Positions 43,549 to 51,971 of a stretch of 64,000 bases of DNA are shown here, piece after piece. The stretch's first letter is position 1. Every line of letters starts with the position of its first letter. Under the pieces are notes generated by a model, which did not search any database, was not told the DNA's origin, and saw only the letters and a list, made by a program, of their open reading frames with translations. Both the position numbers and the translations under genes were made by a program. Origin of the DNA: VRUE01 sp963796705 (GTDB lineage Bacteria; Actinomycetota; Thermoleophilia; Solirubrobacterales; 70-9); NCBI GenBank assembly GCA_963796705.1, contig CAWCMK010000003.1, forward strand, positions 186,001 to 250,000. The letters are read 5' to 3'.

Positions 43549-44787
43549 CTAGGCGTCGAGCTCGGTGAAAAGCTCGAGCCAGTCGCGCAGCAGACGCGGC
43601 GAGAGAAACTCGCGACGGGCGTGTTCCTTGCCCCCCCGACCCAGGCGCTTTCCGAGCTCGGGGTCAGCGAGAATCTCGAGGCATCGCTGCGCGCATTCCA
43701 CCGCCGAGTCGACCAGGAACCCGCTCACCCCGTCCTCGATCTGCAGGGGAATGCCGCCGACGTTGCCCCCAATGGTCGGGCGGCCCTTCCAGAGCGACTC
43801 GGTGACGGTCAGCCCGAACCCCTCGCGGATCGACTTCTGCAGACAGATGTCCGATTGTGACTGGAAGGCATTGACCTCAATTGCGCCGACGTTGTTGAGG
43901 TTGTTGAGGATCTTGATGTCGGGGTCGCCGTCGGCGTATTCAAAGGTCTTCTGAAAGAACTCCCAGCCCTCGGGATCATCGGTGGCCATCGAGCCGACCA
44001 GCGCCAGCTGCGCCTCCGGAACCTCCTTGGTGACGTTGCGGTACGCGTCGATCACCCCCATCGGGTCCTTCCAGGGATCGAAGCGCGAAACCTGGGTGAG
44101 CAACGGCCGGTCAACGTCGATCCCGAACTGCTCGCAGACGAAGGCGGCGTCGTCGGGGGAGAAGGCCATGTTCTTGGGCGAGAGCGGATCGATCGCCGGC
44201 GGGATGATGCGCACGCCGTCTTTGCCATCGATGTCGTCGGGAACGTAGGCCGGCATGTGCCAGACGGTCGCGTCGTATTCCTCGATCATCGGGAGCAGAC
44301 GCCCGATCGAGGCAGGATTCGGCTCGGAGAGGTCGATGTGGCAGCGCCAGATCCAGTTGCGGCTCCTCTCCGCGGCCCCGCGACGCAGCCCGATCGGTTG
44401 CGGGTCGTGGACGATGATCGTGTCCCACTCTCCCTGCAGCCCGTCGGCATTGATCGCGTTGATCTCGTCGAAGACCCTCCACTGCTCTTCGCTCAGAGTC
44501 TCCTCGGCGCCCTGAAGCGAGTTGTGCAGGAGCTTGGTCGCGTTGAAGAACTCTTCCCTGCCGAAGATCACGTGCCAGTGCGCATCGAGGCCCACGTCCC
44601 GCATCAGCGGGACGATCGTGTAGAGAATCTCCGATACGCCGCCGCCGAATGCGGTGGCGCTGACATGCAGGACGCGCCTGCCATCGAGCTTCTCGGCGAG
44701 CTCGCGGATCCGCCCGATCAGCGGCTTGCCCGCGATGTGCGTGTAATCCGCAAGGGACTTCTGGCCGAGTGCGACTTCCTGAAGCAA
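43549..44787 (-). CDS. treT: Trehalose synthase, glycosyltransferring (TreT-like, GT4)
   Basis: 412 residues from TTG 44787. TreT-type features: GRRVLHVSATAFGGGVSEIL near the start, DTIIVHDPQPIGLR, WRCHIDLSEPNP, LLTQVSRFDPWKDPMGVIDA, and the sugar-nucleotide motif QKSIREGFGLTVTESLWKGR with GGIPLQIEDGVSGFLV. TreT makes trehalose from NDP-glucose and glucose in one step. It begins 10 bases after the htrA stop, so it is co-transcribed with the two-component system and protease. Trehalose protects against drying and osmotic stress. Confidence 0.9.
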   Translation of the reverse strand: MLQEVALGQKSLADYTHIAGKPLIGRIRELAEKLDGRRVLHVSATAFGGGVSEILYTIVPLMRDVGLDAHWHVIFGREEFFNATKLLHNSLQGAEETLSEEQWRVFDEINAINADGLQGEWDTIIVHDPQPIGLRRGAAERSRNWIWRCHIDLSEPNPASIGRLLPMIEEYDATVWHMPAYVPDDIDGKDGVRIIPPAIDPLSPKNMAFSPDDAAFVCEQFGIDVDRPLLTQVSRFDPWKDPMGVIDAYRNVTKEVPEAQLALVGSMATDDPEGWEFFQKTFEYADGDPDIKILNNLNNVGAIEVNAFQSQSDICLQKSIREGFGLTVTESLWKGRPTIGGNVGGIPLQIEDGVSGFLVDSAVECAQRCLEILADPELGKRLGRGGKEHARREFLSPRLLRDWLELFTELDA

Positions 44788-44797
44788 GTGCGGAGTT

Positions 44798-45943
44798 CTA
44801 CCCGATGTGCTCGGGACGCTCGCCCAGGGTCACCTCGATGTCCTTGACTTCGCCTTCGCGGAGGATCTTGACCATCACCCGCTGACCCGGTCGCCGGTCC
44901 GCGATGTCCCGCGCAAGGTCTTCGGGACGCTGCACCGGACGGCCGTCGACCGAGAGGATCACGTCGCCGCCGACCTTGTACGGGAAACCCTGGAAGTGGA
45001 TCTTTTCGTCGCCGCCCCTCAAGCCGGCCTTGTCCGCCGGTCCCCCGGGCACGACATCGGCGATCAGCCCGCCGGTGTCGGTCTTCAGTCCGAGCTTTCG
45101 GGCGAGCTGCGGGTAGAGGGGCTGCGTGCTGACCCCTATGTAGGCGTATTCGACCTTGCCGTTGGCGGCCAACTGGGCGATCGAGCGCTTCACGGCCGAT
45201 ACCGGTATCGCGAATCCGACCCCTGAATTTGATCCGCTTTCGGTATCGATCTGCTGGTTGAGGCCGACGACTTCGGCATCGGCGTTGAGCAACGGACCGC
45301 CGGAGTTGCCGGGGTTGATCGAGGCGTCGGTCTGGATCGCCCCCTCGATCTCAAATTCGGTCAGCGACTTGACCGATCGGTCGGTGGCGGAGATGACGCC
45401 AACCGAGAGCGAGTGCTGCTCGCCGAAGGGACTGCCGATCGCCGCAACCGGCTGTCCGACCACCAGATTTGCGTCTGAGCCCAGCTTCAGTGGGTGCATG
45501 CTGAGGCCGCTGGGATCCACTTCGAGCAGGGCGACGTCGGCGAAGGGATCGAAGCCCAGAATCTTGGCGTGAACGACGTTGTGATCGGGAAACTCGACGT
45601 AGACGGCCTTTGCCTCCTTGCGGTTGCCGTTTTCGGTCGCGTCTTCGGTGACGACGTGGGCATTGGTGACAAGCTTGCCTTCGGTGTCGAGGACGATCCC
45701 CGACCCCTCGGCGGCGCCGGTTTCAAAGATCGAGCGGATCGTGACCACGCCCGGCGCCGCTTCGCGGTAGACCCTGGCGGGGTCGAAGCCGTTGCTCGAG
45801 GTCTCGACGATCACATGCTGCGGGCGCTGCCTGGCCGGCGTCGAGAGCGCTGTGGTCTGCCCGCCGCCGGAGCCTGAGCCGCCGCAGCCCACCAGCAGGA
45901 CCAGCGCCAGGAGCGCTGGGACCACGAGCCTGCGGGCGCTCAC
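44798..45943 (-). CDS. HtrA/DegP-family serine protease, lipoprotein form
   Basis: 381 residues. The GTG start at 45943 overlaps the stop of the histidine kinase gene (GTGA). Lipobox LLVGC (Cys20) suggests anchoring to the outer face of the membrane. The triad is His96 (NAHVV), Asp136 (ADVALLEV) and Ser214 (NPGNSGGPL). A single PDZ domain follows (residues ~285-375, GGPADKAGLRGGDEKI, VGGDVILSVDGRPV). It cleaves or refolds damaged exported proteins. Its place behind a kinase/regulator pair is typical of stress-response operons. Confidence 0.93.
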   Translation of the reverse strand: MSARRLVVPALLALVLLVGCGGSGSGGGQTTALSTPARQRPQHVIVETSSNGFDPARVYREAAPGVVTIRSIFETGAAEGSGIVLDTEGKLVTNAHVVTEDATENGNRKEAKAVYVEFPDHNVVHAKILGFDPFADVALLEVDPSGLSMHPLKLGSDANLVVGQPVAAIGSPFGEQHSLSVGVISATDRSVKSLTEFEIEGAIQTDASINPGNSGGPLLNADAEVVGLNQQIDTESGSNSGVGFAIPVSAVKRSIAQLAANGKVEYAYIGVSTQPLYPQLARKLGLKTDTGGLIADVVPGGPADKAGLRGGDEKIHFQGFPYKVGGDVILSVDGRPVQRPEDLARDIADRRPGQRVMVKILREGEVKDIEVTLGERPEHIG

Positions 45944-46989
45944 GCGCGGGCCTCGACGGATTCCGGTGCCGGCGCGGCGGCCAGCTCGGCCGGCGGAAGG
46001 TCGAGCGTGAAAGCCGTGAAGCGCCGGTTGGAGGTGATCGAGATCCGCCCCCGCATGCGCTGTGCCAGCTCCCGGGCTATGGCCAGCCCCAGGCCGGAGC
46101 CGCCGCCCGTTTCGGCCGTGTAGAAGCGCTCGAAGATCCGGCCCTGGACGCGCTGTGGGATGCCGGGTCCTTCGTCGGACACGGTCAGCTCGACTCGGCG
46201 GTTGACGGAATTGGCGGTCACGGTCACCTTGGTTCCCTCGGGGGTATGGGTGAGGGCGTTGTCGAGCAGGATACGGGTGATCTGCCGCACCCGCTCCGGG
46301 TCGGCGCGAGCGATCACCGGGTGACTCGGCCAACGCAGCTCCAGCCGCGAGCCGTGCTGGTCGGCCCGCGGGCCGAACTCGCGCGCGACATCGCGAGCGA
46401 GGGCGCTGAGGTCGACCGAATCGGAGCGCACGACGATCGCTCCGGCGTCGAGCTGCGAGAGGTCGAGAAGGTCGGTCGTCAGCTTTGTCAGGCGCACGAT
46501 CTGCTCGCGCATCTGGTGCACGAACTCGGCCCGCTCCTCGGGGCTGGGGTCCTCGTCCTCGAGCAGCTCGATAAAACCGCCGAGGCTAAAAATCGGGGTG
46601 CGAAGCTCGTGGGAGGCATTGGCGACGAACTGCTTGCGCGCGCCATCGAGCTCGGCCAATCGACGTTGCATTTCGTTGAAGGTGCGCGCCAGCCGTCCGA
46701 GCTGGCCGGCGGAGTCGACAGGGATGCGACTCCCGAAGTCGCCGTCGGCGATCTTGCGAGCGGCGGCCTCGATCCGGTTGAGGCGTCGGGCCACCTGCTG
46801 AGCGCTCATGTAGCCGATTACGAAGGCGATCACGAGAGCCAAGAGACCGCCCTCGAGGATCTCGTGCTTGACGCTGGCGTCACCCTGGATCGTCACCACC
46901 CAGACGTAGACCACGACGGTGGTCGTGACCGAGATCGCCAGCGCCGTGCGGGTCAGTGTGCCGCTCAGCGCTGCGCGCAGATTCCTCAT
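45940..46989 (-). CDS. Sensor histidine kinase
   Basis: 349 residues. Two N-terminal membrane helices (TALAISVTTTVVVYVWVV and GLLALVIAFVIGYMS) enclose only a short loop of ~15 residues, so sensing is probably within the membrane. HAMP domain follows (residues ~62-115). The HisKA phospho-acceptor is His127 in ASHELRTP. The ATPase domain has DNALTHTPEGT (N box), SDEGPGIP (G1) and GGSGLGLAIAREL (G2). Its ATG overlaps the response-regulator stop by four bases. Confidence 0.95.
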   Translation of the reverse strand: MRNLRAALSGTLTRTALAISVTTTVVVYVWVVTIQGDASVKHEILEGGLLALVIAFVIGYMSAQQVARRLNRIEAAARKIADGDFGSRIPVDSAGQLGRLARTFNEMQRRLAELDGARKQFVANASHELRTPIFSLGGFIELLEDEDPSPEERAEFVHQMREQIVRLTKLTTDLLDLSQLDAGAIVVRSDSVDLSALARDVAREFGPRADQHGSRLELRWPSHPVIARADPERVRQITRILLDNALTHTPEGTKVTVTANSVNRRVELTVSDEGPGIPQRVQGRIFERFYTAETGGGSGLGLAIARELAQRMRGRISITSNRRFTAFTLDLPPAELAAAPAPESVEARA

Positions 46990-47681
46990 TCGTTGAAGCG
47001 GTAGCCGACGCCCCGAACCGTGAACAGGAACTCCGGATCTTTCGGCTCCCGCTCGAGCTTCTCGCGCAGGTGGCGGATGTGGACGTCGACCGTGCGCGGG
47101 TCGCGGTACTCGGAGTCGCCCCAGACGTGCTCGAGCAGCGTCTCGCGACTCAGCACCCGGCCCGGGGAACGCGCCAGCGCGCCGAGGATCTCGAACTCCA
47201 CGTAGGTGAGGCGAACCTCCTCGCCGCGCACCGTCACCAGACGCCGCCCGAAGTCGATCTTCAGCGAACCCCGCTCGATCGACTCGTCCTCGGGGCCGGT
47301 GGCGATCATCCGCGAGCGCCGCAGGGCGGCCTTCACCCGGCTGCGGAACTCGCGCATCGAGAAGGGCTTGGTGATGTAATCATCGGCCCCGACCTCAAGC
47401 CCGGCGACCTTGTCGGTCTCGCTTCCTTTCGCGGTCAGCATGATGATCGGGACCTGGCTGCGCGAGCGCAACTGGCGGCAGACCTCCACCCCGTCCAGCT
47501 TGGGCAGCATCAGGTCGAGAATGACCAGGTCGAAGCGCGCCTCATCGAAGCGCTCCAGCGCTTCATTGCCGTCGTGGGCACCGGTTACGTGGTAGCCGTC
47601 TTTGCGCAGGGGATAGCTGAGCAGGGTCTGGATCGACTGCTCGTCATCGACAAGAAGTATGCGCGCCGATCCATTGGCCAC
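46986..47681 (-). CDS. OmpR/PhoB-type response regulator
   Basis: 231 residues from GTG 47681. Receiver domain with acidic pair (VDDE), phospho-acceptor Asp56 (LVILDLMLP), the switch Thr (IIMLTAKG) and Lys (ADDYITKPFS). The C-terminal winged-helix domain has the usual RLTYVEFEILGALARSPGRV and TVDVHIRHLREKL. First gene of the five-gene unit with kinase, htrA, treT and otsA. A TACCCT box lies 7 bases before the GTG, consistent with a leaderless transcript. Confidence 0.95.
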   Translation of the reverse strand: MANGSARILLVDDEQSIQTLLSYPLRKDGYHVTGAHDGNEALERFDEARFDLVILDLMLPKLDGVEVCRQLRSRSQVPIIMLTAKGSETDKVAGLEVGADDYITKPFSMREFRSRVKAALRRSRMIATGPEDESIERGSLKIDFGRRLVTVRGEEVRLTYVEFEILGALARSPGRVLSRETLLEHVWGDSEYRDPRTVDVHIRHLREKLEREPKDPEFLFTVRGVGYRFNE

Positions 47682-47688
47682 TCCAAGA

Positions 47689-47694
47689 AGGGTA
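47689..47694 (-). promoter_or_regulatory. -10-like TACCCT for the stress operon
   Basis: TAnnnT box on the minus strand with 7 bases to GTG 47681. It predicts a transcript that starts at the initiation codon. Confidence 0.35.
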
Positions 47695-47781
47695 ATCCCC
47701 TGCAGTTGGGGAATGTAGGGACAGCTCCCACGGCCCGCTTGGACAAATGTGCTACTACCCAGAACTCATGATCCCCGCCTG

Positions 47782-47991
47782 ATGGCCGATAGAAAATCCA
47801 TGCAGCCCGAGCACCTGAAGAACCTCGTCGAAACCGGTAACTACCGACCCAAGCCGGCCTTGATCGCGGACGCGATGCTGCGCAGGCGCGGGGTTCGCGA
47901 GCTGCTCAGCGAGCAGCGCCACGAGCCGATCTCACTCAGCGCAGCTGGTCGTAACCGCCAGGGCGCAGCGAGCGGCCCCCGGGCAGCCTGA
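47782..47991 (+). CDS. Small FlgM-like protein
   Basis: 69 residues. The stretch LKNLVETGNYRPKPALIADA followed by MLRRRGVRELL closely resembles the C-terminal helices of FlgM anti-sigma factors (a short helix, GxY, then ADAML). No flagellar gene is seen in the window, so a different target is likely, perhaps another sigma factor. The start is ATG 47782; no ribosome binding site is visible. The last ~55 bases overlap the end of thiL on the other strand. Confidence 0.5.
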   Translation: MADRKSMQPEHLKNLVETGNYRPKPALIADAMLRRRGVRELLSEQRHEPISLSAAGRNRQGAASGPRAA

Positions 47992-48913
47992 TCTCCACCC
48001 CGGCGCCAGAAACCACCTCGCCGACGCGCGTCAGCCGGATCCCCGCCGCCTCAGACAGCTCCTGCAGGTCGGACCGATCCGCAGGCAGCGCCGCCAGCAG
48101 CTCGTAGTCCTCGCCCCCCGCAGCGGCCAGCTCGAGTGGCTCGCGGCCGACCGCAGAGGCGACCGTCGCAACGCCGCTGGCCAGCGGTAGCGCGTTGGCC
48201 TCAATTCGCAGTCCCACCCCGCTGGCCCGGGCCAGGTGCTCCGCGTCGGCTCCGAGACCGTCGCTGATATCGATCATCGCGGTCGCCCCGGCCGCGGCCA
48301 GGGCGCGGCCCGCCGCGAGCCGCGGGTCGGGCTCCAACTGCCGCCCCGCCAGGGCGTCTGCGTCGGCTCCGAGAAGGGGTGCCATCTCCCCGCGCCGCTC
48401 CAGCACGATCATTCCGGCGGCGGCTCCGCCCAGCTCTCCGGTGAGGACCAACGCATCCCCCGGTCGGGCGCCGGCTCGGGTCACGAAGCTCCCGGCGTCC
48501 GGCGCATGACCGACGACGGTCACGGCAACGCTTAGGACCGGCGAGCGCACGAGATCCCCCCCGGCGAGGGTGGTGCCGGAGGATTCCGCCCGGGCGAGGA
48601 CCCCGTCGAGCAGCTCAAGGCAATCGTCCTCGCCCAACTCGGGGGGCACACCGAGGACGACGTAGGCCTCGCCTGGCTCAGCTCCCATCGCTGCGAGATC
48701 GGAGAGCCCCGCCGCGAGCGCCTTGCCCCCGACCTGTCGCAGGCTGGCCAGCTCGCTGCGAAAGTGGACCCCGTCGACGACGGCGTCCACCGAGGTGGCT
48801 GTTGCCCCGCCCGGGACCGTCACGGCCGCGTCATCACCGGCACCGACCTTCACTCTGGCAGCCGGTGCAGGAAGCCTGCCGCGGATCCGCGCCAGCAACT
48901 CGAACTCACCCAT
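47936..48913 (-). CDS. thiL: Thiamine-monophosphate kinase
   Basis: 325 residues from ATG 48913 (GGAGGG directly upstream). It phosphorylates thiamine monophosphate to thiamine diphosphate, the last step of cofactor synthesis. Family motifs: GAGDDAAV, the metal-binding SVDAVVDGVHF, the KALAAGLSDLAAMGAEP block, MIDISDGLGADAEHLA and AAAGGEDYELLAAL. No TPP riboswitch is seen upstream; the gene starts 31 bases from the divergent membrane-protein gene. Confidence 0.93.
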   Translation of the reverse strand: MGEFELLARIRGRLPAPAARVKVGAGDDAAVTVPGGATATSVDAVVDGVHFRSELASLRQVGGKALAAGLSDLAAMGAEPGEAYVVLGVPPELGEDDCLELLDGVLARAESSGTTLAGGDLVRSPVLSVAVTVVGHAPDAGSFVTRAGARPGDALVLTGELGGAAAGMIVLERRGEMAPLLGADADALAGRQLEPDPRLAAGRALAAAGATAMIDISDGLGADAEHLARASGVGLRIEANALPLASGVATVASAVGREPLELAAAGGEDYELLAALPADRSDLQELSEAAGIRLTRVGEVVSGAGVEIRLPGGRSLRPGGYDQLR

Positions 48914-48930
48914 CCCTCCATTGTCGCGAC

Positions 48931-48936
48931 TATCGT
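48931..48936 (+). promoter_or_regulatory. -10-like TATCGT, 8 bases before GTG 48945
   Basis: TAnnnT box whose spacing to the start codon fits a leaderless transcript. It lies in the 31-base gap between divergent starts. Confidence 0.35.
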
Positions 48937-48944
48937 GCGGCTCC

Positions 48945-50024
48945 GTGGAGCGCCAGCGACCACTTCTGCACCGGATCGGTGAGGCCGGGGCGCAGTTCGG
49001 CACCCGCCCCCCGCGCAGCAAGCGGGTCCGCCTCGCGGTCCAACTTGGAGTTGCCCTGCTGATCTTCGGCTTCCTCGTTCTGACGGTCATCAACCAGTGG
49101 TCAGAGATCGAAGCCAAGGGCGTTCACTTTCACGCCCTCTGGCTGCTCCCCGCCCTAGTTGTCCTGCCGGGCTTCTTCGCGCTCAACGCGCTCGGCTGGG
49201 ATCTGACCCTGCGCTTTCTCGGCTATCGGATAGGCGCCGGTCAGGCGCAGGTTGCCTGGGGACAACCGCTGCTCGCCCGTTACGTTCCGGGCAGCGTCCT
49301 CTATGTGCTGGGGCGGGTGCTTCTCTCCGAGCGCGCCGGCGTGCCGCGGCGGATCACAGTCGCCAGCATCGTCTATGAACAGGCGATCGCGGCGACGGCG
49401 GCGATCATCTTCTCCGCCTACTTCTTCATCAACCACCCGGACCTCCAGGGACAGCCCCTGCGCTGGGCGTTCCTGGCGCTGATCCCAATCGCGATCGTCG
49501 CGCTGCATCCTCGGGTCTTCGGGCCGTTGGCCGACCGGGCGCTGGCTGCGTTCGGCCGGGAACCGCTGCCCGTTGTGATCTCGATGCGGAGGGTGACCGC
49601 CCTGATCGCCTATTTCCTGATCACCTGGGTGGTGATGTCGGTCGGCGTTTACTGCGTCGCCCGCTCGGTGACTCCGATCGCGACGAGCGACGTTTTCACC
49701 GTCGGCTCAGCCCAGGCCTTGGGCTACGTCGCGGCTCTCGCGACGCTGGTCGCGCCGGCCGGACTCGGCGTCCGCGACGCGGTCTTCGCCTGGGCGATCA
49801 AGGGGGCCGTCCCTGGCCATAGCTTCGCCGTAGGCTCGCTGATCGCGATCGCTGTGCGCGCCGTTCAGACCGTGGTCGAAGTTGTCTATGTCGGCATCGT
49901 GACCGCGGTCGGCAGGCGAGAGGGCTGGAGCATCCAGACCGGCGTCTTCCACCCGTCTCCGGAGGAGCTGGCGGCAGAGGCCGAGGGCCCAGGGGGGGGA
50001 GAGCTGGAGCTGCCCGGTCCCTAG
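48945..50024 (+). CDS. Flippase-like membrane protein (LPG synthase TM / YbhN type)
   Basis: 359 residues from GTG 48945. At least seven membrane segments. The family's hallmark is LLARYVPGSVLYVLGRVLLS in the second quarter and the C-terminal GYVAALATLVAPAGLGVRDA with the following EVVYVGIVTAVG. Relatives form the membrane part of lysyl-phosphatidylglycerol synthases or stand alone as lipid-handling proteins. No aminoacyl-transfer domain is present, so only lipid movement is a reasonable guess. The C-terminus is acidic and Gly-rich. Confidence 0.75.
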   Translation: MERQRPLLHRIGEAGAQFGTRPPRSKRVRLAVQLGVALLIFGFLVLTVINQWSEIEAKGVHFHALWLLPALVVLPGFFALNALGWDLTLRFLGYRIGAGQAQVAWGQPLLARYVPGSVLYVLGRVLLSERAGVPRRITVASIVYEQAIAATAAIIFSAYFFINHPDLQGQPLRWAFLALIPIAIVALHPRVFGPLADRALAAFGREPLPVVISMRRVTALIAYFLITWVVMSVGVYCVARSVTPIATSDVFTVGSAQALGYVAALATLVAPAGLGVRDAVFAWAIKGAVPGHSFAVGSLIAIAVRAVQTVVEVVYVGIVTAVGRREGWSIQTGVFHPSPEELAAEAEGPGGGELELPGP

Positions 50025-50166
50025 ATGATCGTTGGGCACCGTGCGGATCTGTGAAGTGAAAGGGTGCCGCCCCTCGCCGGCGATCTCGGGGGTCTCCGGC
50101 GCCTGGAGCACGGGCCCCCGGCGCCGGCTCGCGGGGCTCGTCCGGCGCCAAGAGGCCCCGGCTAGC

Positions 50167-50172
50167 TATAGT
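50167..50172 (+). promoter_or_regulatory. -10-like TATAGT upstream of rpsF
   Basis: TATAGT lies 11 bases before TTG 50184, so the leader would be only about 4-5 bases. No clear -35 and no ribosome binding site are seen. Confidence 0.4.
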
Positions 50173-50183
50173 CACACGCCGTT

Positions 50184-50597
50184 TTGGCCTCAACACGCGA
50201 ATATGAGCTGGTCCTGATGCTCGACGCCACTCGCGACGCGGCGGCCCGCGAGGCTCTTGCCGAGGAGGCGAAGAAGCAGGTTGAAGATGGCGGCGTCCTC
50301 AAGCACGAGAACAACTGGGGTCTCCGCAAGATGGCCTATGAGATCAACCGCCGCAACGAGGCCGACTACCGCTGGTTCAGGTTCGAGGCGCCGACCGATC
50401 TCCTCGAGCGACTCGACCACAATCTGAAGATCGCCGACGGCGTCCTGCGCTTCCGAATCTTCGGGGTCGATCCCGAGGCGCCGGTGATGGTTCCCCCCGC
50501 GGCCGCCGCTCCAGCTCCGGGCCGCGACCGGGAGCGCGGCGCCTCGCCGAGCCCGGCTGCTGCAGCGTCCGCGGATCCCGAGCGCACGATCGAATAG
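50184..50597 (+). CDS. rpsF: Ribosomal protein bS6
   Basis: 137 residues from TTG 50184. S6 pattern: REYELVLMLDATRDAAAREA, then WGLRKMAYEINRRNEADYRW and a basic edge strand. It binds 16S rRNA with S18, encoded in the same cluster. The C-terminal ~40 residues are an Ala/Pro/Arg tail (PAAAAPAPGRDRE) beyond the usual ~95-residue core. The initiator TTG is forced: no in-frame ATG or GTG lies near, and the REYEL strand must be within a few residues of the start. Confidence 0.93.
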   Translation: MASTREYELVLMLDATRDAAAREALAEEAKKQVEDGGVLKHENNWGLRKMAYEINRRNEADYRWFRFEAPTDLLERLDHNLKIADGVLRFRIFGVDPEAPVMVPPAAAAPAPGRDRERGASPSPAAAASADPERTIE

Positions 50598-50696
50598 CGA
50601 CGCTCTTTGCGGGGATTCCCCCGGTTCGGGGGATTGGAGACGCCGATTCGGCTCTTAGACTGGGGGCCTGAAAAGCGATTAAGAGGAGTGAGAGCC

Positions 50697-51161
50697 GTGG
50701 CGGCTTCGAACGTTAACGTGGTGGTAATCACCGGCAACCTGACCCGCGACCCCGAGCTGCGACATACCGGCGGAGGGACCGCCGTGTGCGACCTTCGGGT
50801 GGCCGTCAACAGCCGCCGCAAAGAAGGGCAGGAGTGGGTCGATAAGCCCAACTATTTCGACGTGACCGTTTGGGGAGCCCAGGGCGAGAACTGCGCCAAT
50901 TACCTCTCCAAGGGACGTCCGGTCGCGGTCGAGGGCCGTCTCGACTGGCGCGAGTGGGAGGCCAAAGACGGCGGCAAACGTCAGGCGGTCAGCATCATCG
51001 CGAACTCGGTCCAGTTCCTCGGCTCCCGCGACGGCTCCGGTGCCCAAAACGGCGCCTCTCAGGGCGGTGGCTTCAGTCCCAGCACCGACGTGCCGGCCGA
51101 CACGTCGGACTTCGAGGGCGCCACGGTCGGGGGCGGGGGCGAGGAGGACATCCCCTTCTAG
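50697..51161 (+). CDS. ssb: Single-stranded DNA-binding protein
   Basis: 154 residues from GTG 50697, with AGGAG 8 bases upstream; another GTG at 50688 would lie on top of that box. OB fold: NVVVITGNLTRDPELRHTGG, FDVTVWGAQGENCANYLSKG, PVAVEGRLDWREWEAKDGGK. The flexible Gly-rich tail ends in the acidic tip EEDIPF, which recruits replication proteins. Part of the rpsF-ssb-rpsR-rplI order found in most bacteria. Confidence 0.95.
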   Translation: MAASNVNVVVITGNLTRDPELRHTGGGTAVCDLRVAVNSRRKEGQEWVDKPNYFDVTVWGAQGENCANYLSKGRPVAVEGRLDWREWEAKDGGKRQAVSIIANSVQFLGSRDGSGAQNGASQGGGFSPSTDVPADTSDFEGATVGGGGEEDIPF

Positions 51162-51216
51162 CCGGGGGCGGCGCGCTGGGCCTGTGGGCCGGGGATCTGT
51201 AGGATTCCCCGCCGAT

Positions 51217-51486
51217 ATGCCACGAACCAAGGACAGCGGCGGCTCCTCCTCAACGCGGCGCGGACGGCGCGCGGCGGAGCGAACTCGCCCCCGGAAATAC
51301 ACCCGGATCAACTCCGAGGCGGTCGATTACAAGGACCTCAACCTGCTGCGGCGCTTCCTCTCCGACAAGGGGAAGACGCGCGGTCGACGGGTCACAGGCC
51401 TCTCACGCAAGCACCAGCGCCAGCTCTCAATCGCGGTCAAGCGAGCCCGCGAGATAGCTTTGCTGCCGTACGTCGGAGAGAGGTAA
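51217..51486 (+). CDS. rpsR: Ribosomal protein bS18
   Basis: 89 residues. The core is EAVDYKDLNLLRRFLSDKGK then TRGRRVTGLSRKHQRQLSIA and KRAREIALLPYV, all standard S18. The first ~25 residues are a Ser/Arg-rich extension typical of actinobacterial S18. It pairs with S6 in the small subunit. Confidence 0.95.
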   Translation: MPRTKDSGGSSSTRRGRRAAERTRPRKYTRINSEAVDYKDLNLLRRFLSDKGKTRGRRVTGLSRKHQRQLSIAVKRAREIALLPYVGER

Positions 51487-51492
51487 GCCGGC

Positions 51493-51945
51493 GTGGCCCA
51501 GGCCGTTTTGCTGGAGGACGTGGAGAAGCTCGGAAAGCGGGGTGACCCGGTCGACGTCGCACCCGGATACCTGCGCAACTACCTGATTCCGCGCAAGCTG
51601 GCAATGCCGGCAAGCGATTCGGCTCTCGAGGAGGCCCAGCGCCGGCGCGACGCTGCTGAGAGAGCGGCGCGCGAGCGCGCGGCGCGCGAAGCGGAGGCGG
51701 CCTCGCTGCTCTCGAAGACGGTCCTGACGATCTACCAGCGGGCAGGAGAGGATGGCAAGCTGTTCGGCTCCGTCGGCGCGAAGGAGATCGTCGACGCGAT
51801 CGAGGACGCGCGCAGCGTTCGGATCGACAAACGGAAAGTGCGCCTCGAGCAGCCGATTCGCGAGATCGGCACTCATATGGTCGAGATCGAGCTCGCCGAC
51901 GGCACCACTGCCGCGGTGAAGACGATCGTTACTGAGGAGAAGTAG
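51493..51945 (+). CDS. rplI: Ribosomal protein bL9
   Basis: 150 residues from GTG 51493, seven bases after rpsR. N-terminal L9 domain: VLLEDVEKLGKRGDPVDVAP then GYLRNYLIPRKLA. Then the connecting charged helix (EEAQRRRDAAERAARERAAR). The C-terminal domain has GKLFGSVGAKEIVDAI and the VEIELADGTTAAVKTIV end. Located at the large subunit near L1. Confidence 0.95.
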   Translation: MAQAVLLEDVEKLGKRGDPVDVAPGYLRNYLIPRKLAMPASDSALEEAQRRRDAAERAARERAAREAEAASLLSKTVLTIYQRAGEDGKLFGSVGAKEIVDAIEDARSVRIDKRKVRLEQPIREIGTHMVEIELADGTTAAVKTIVTEEK

Positions 51946-51971
51946 ACGTCGTTCATAGGCGCCCCCCAAGA

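Noticed and set aside
48913..48945. TPP riboswitch for thiL
   Set aside because: Only 31 bases separate the divergent start codons, too short for the aptamer.
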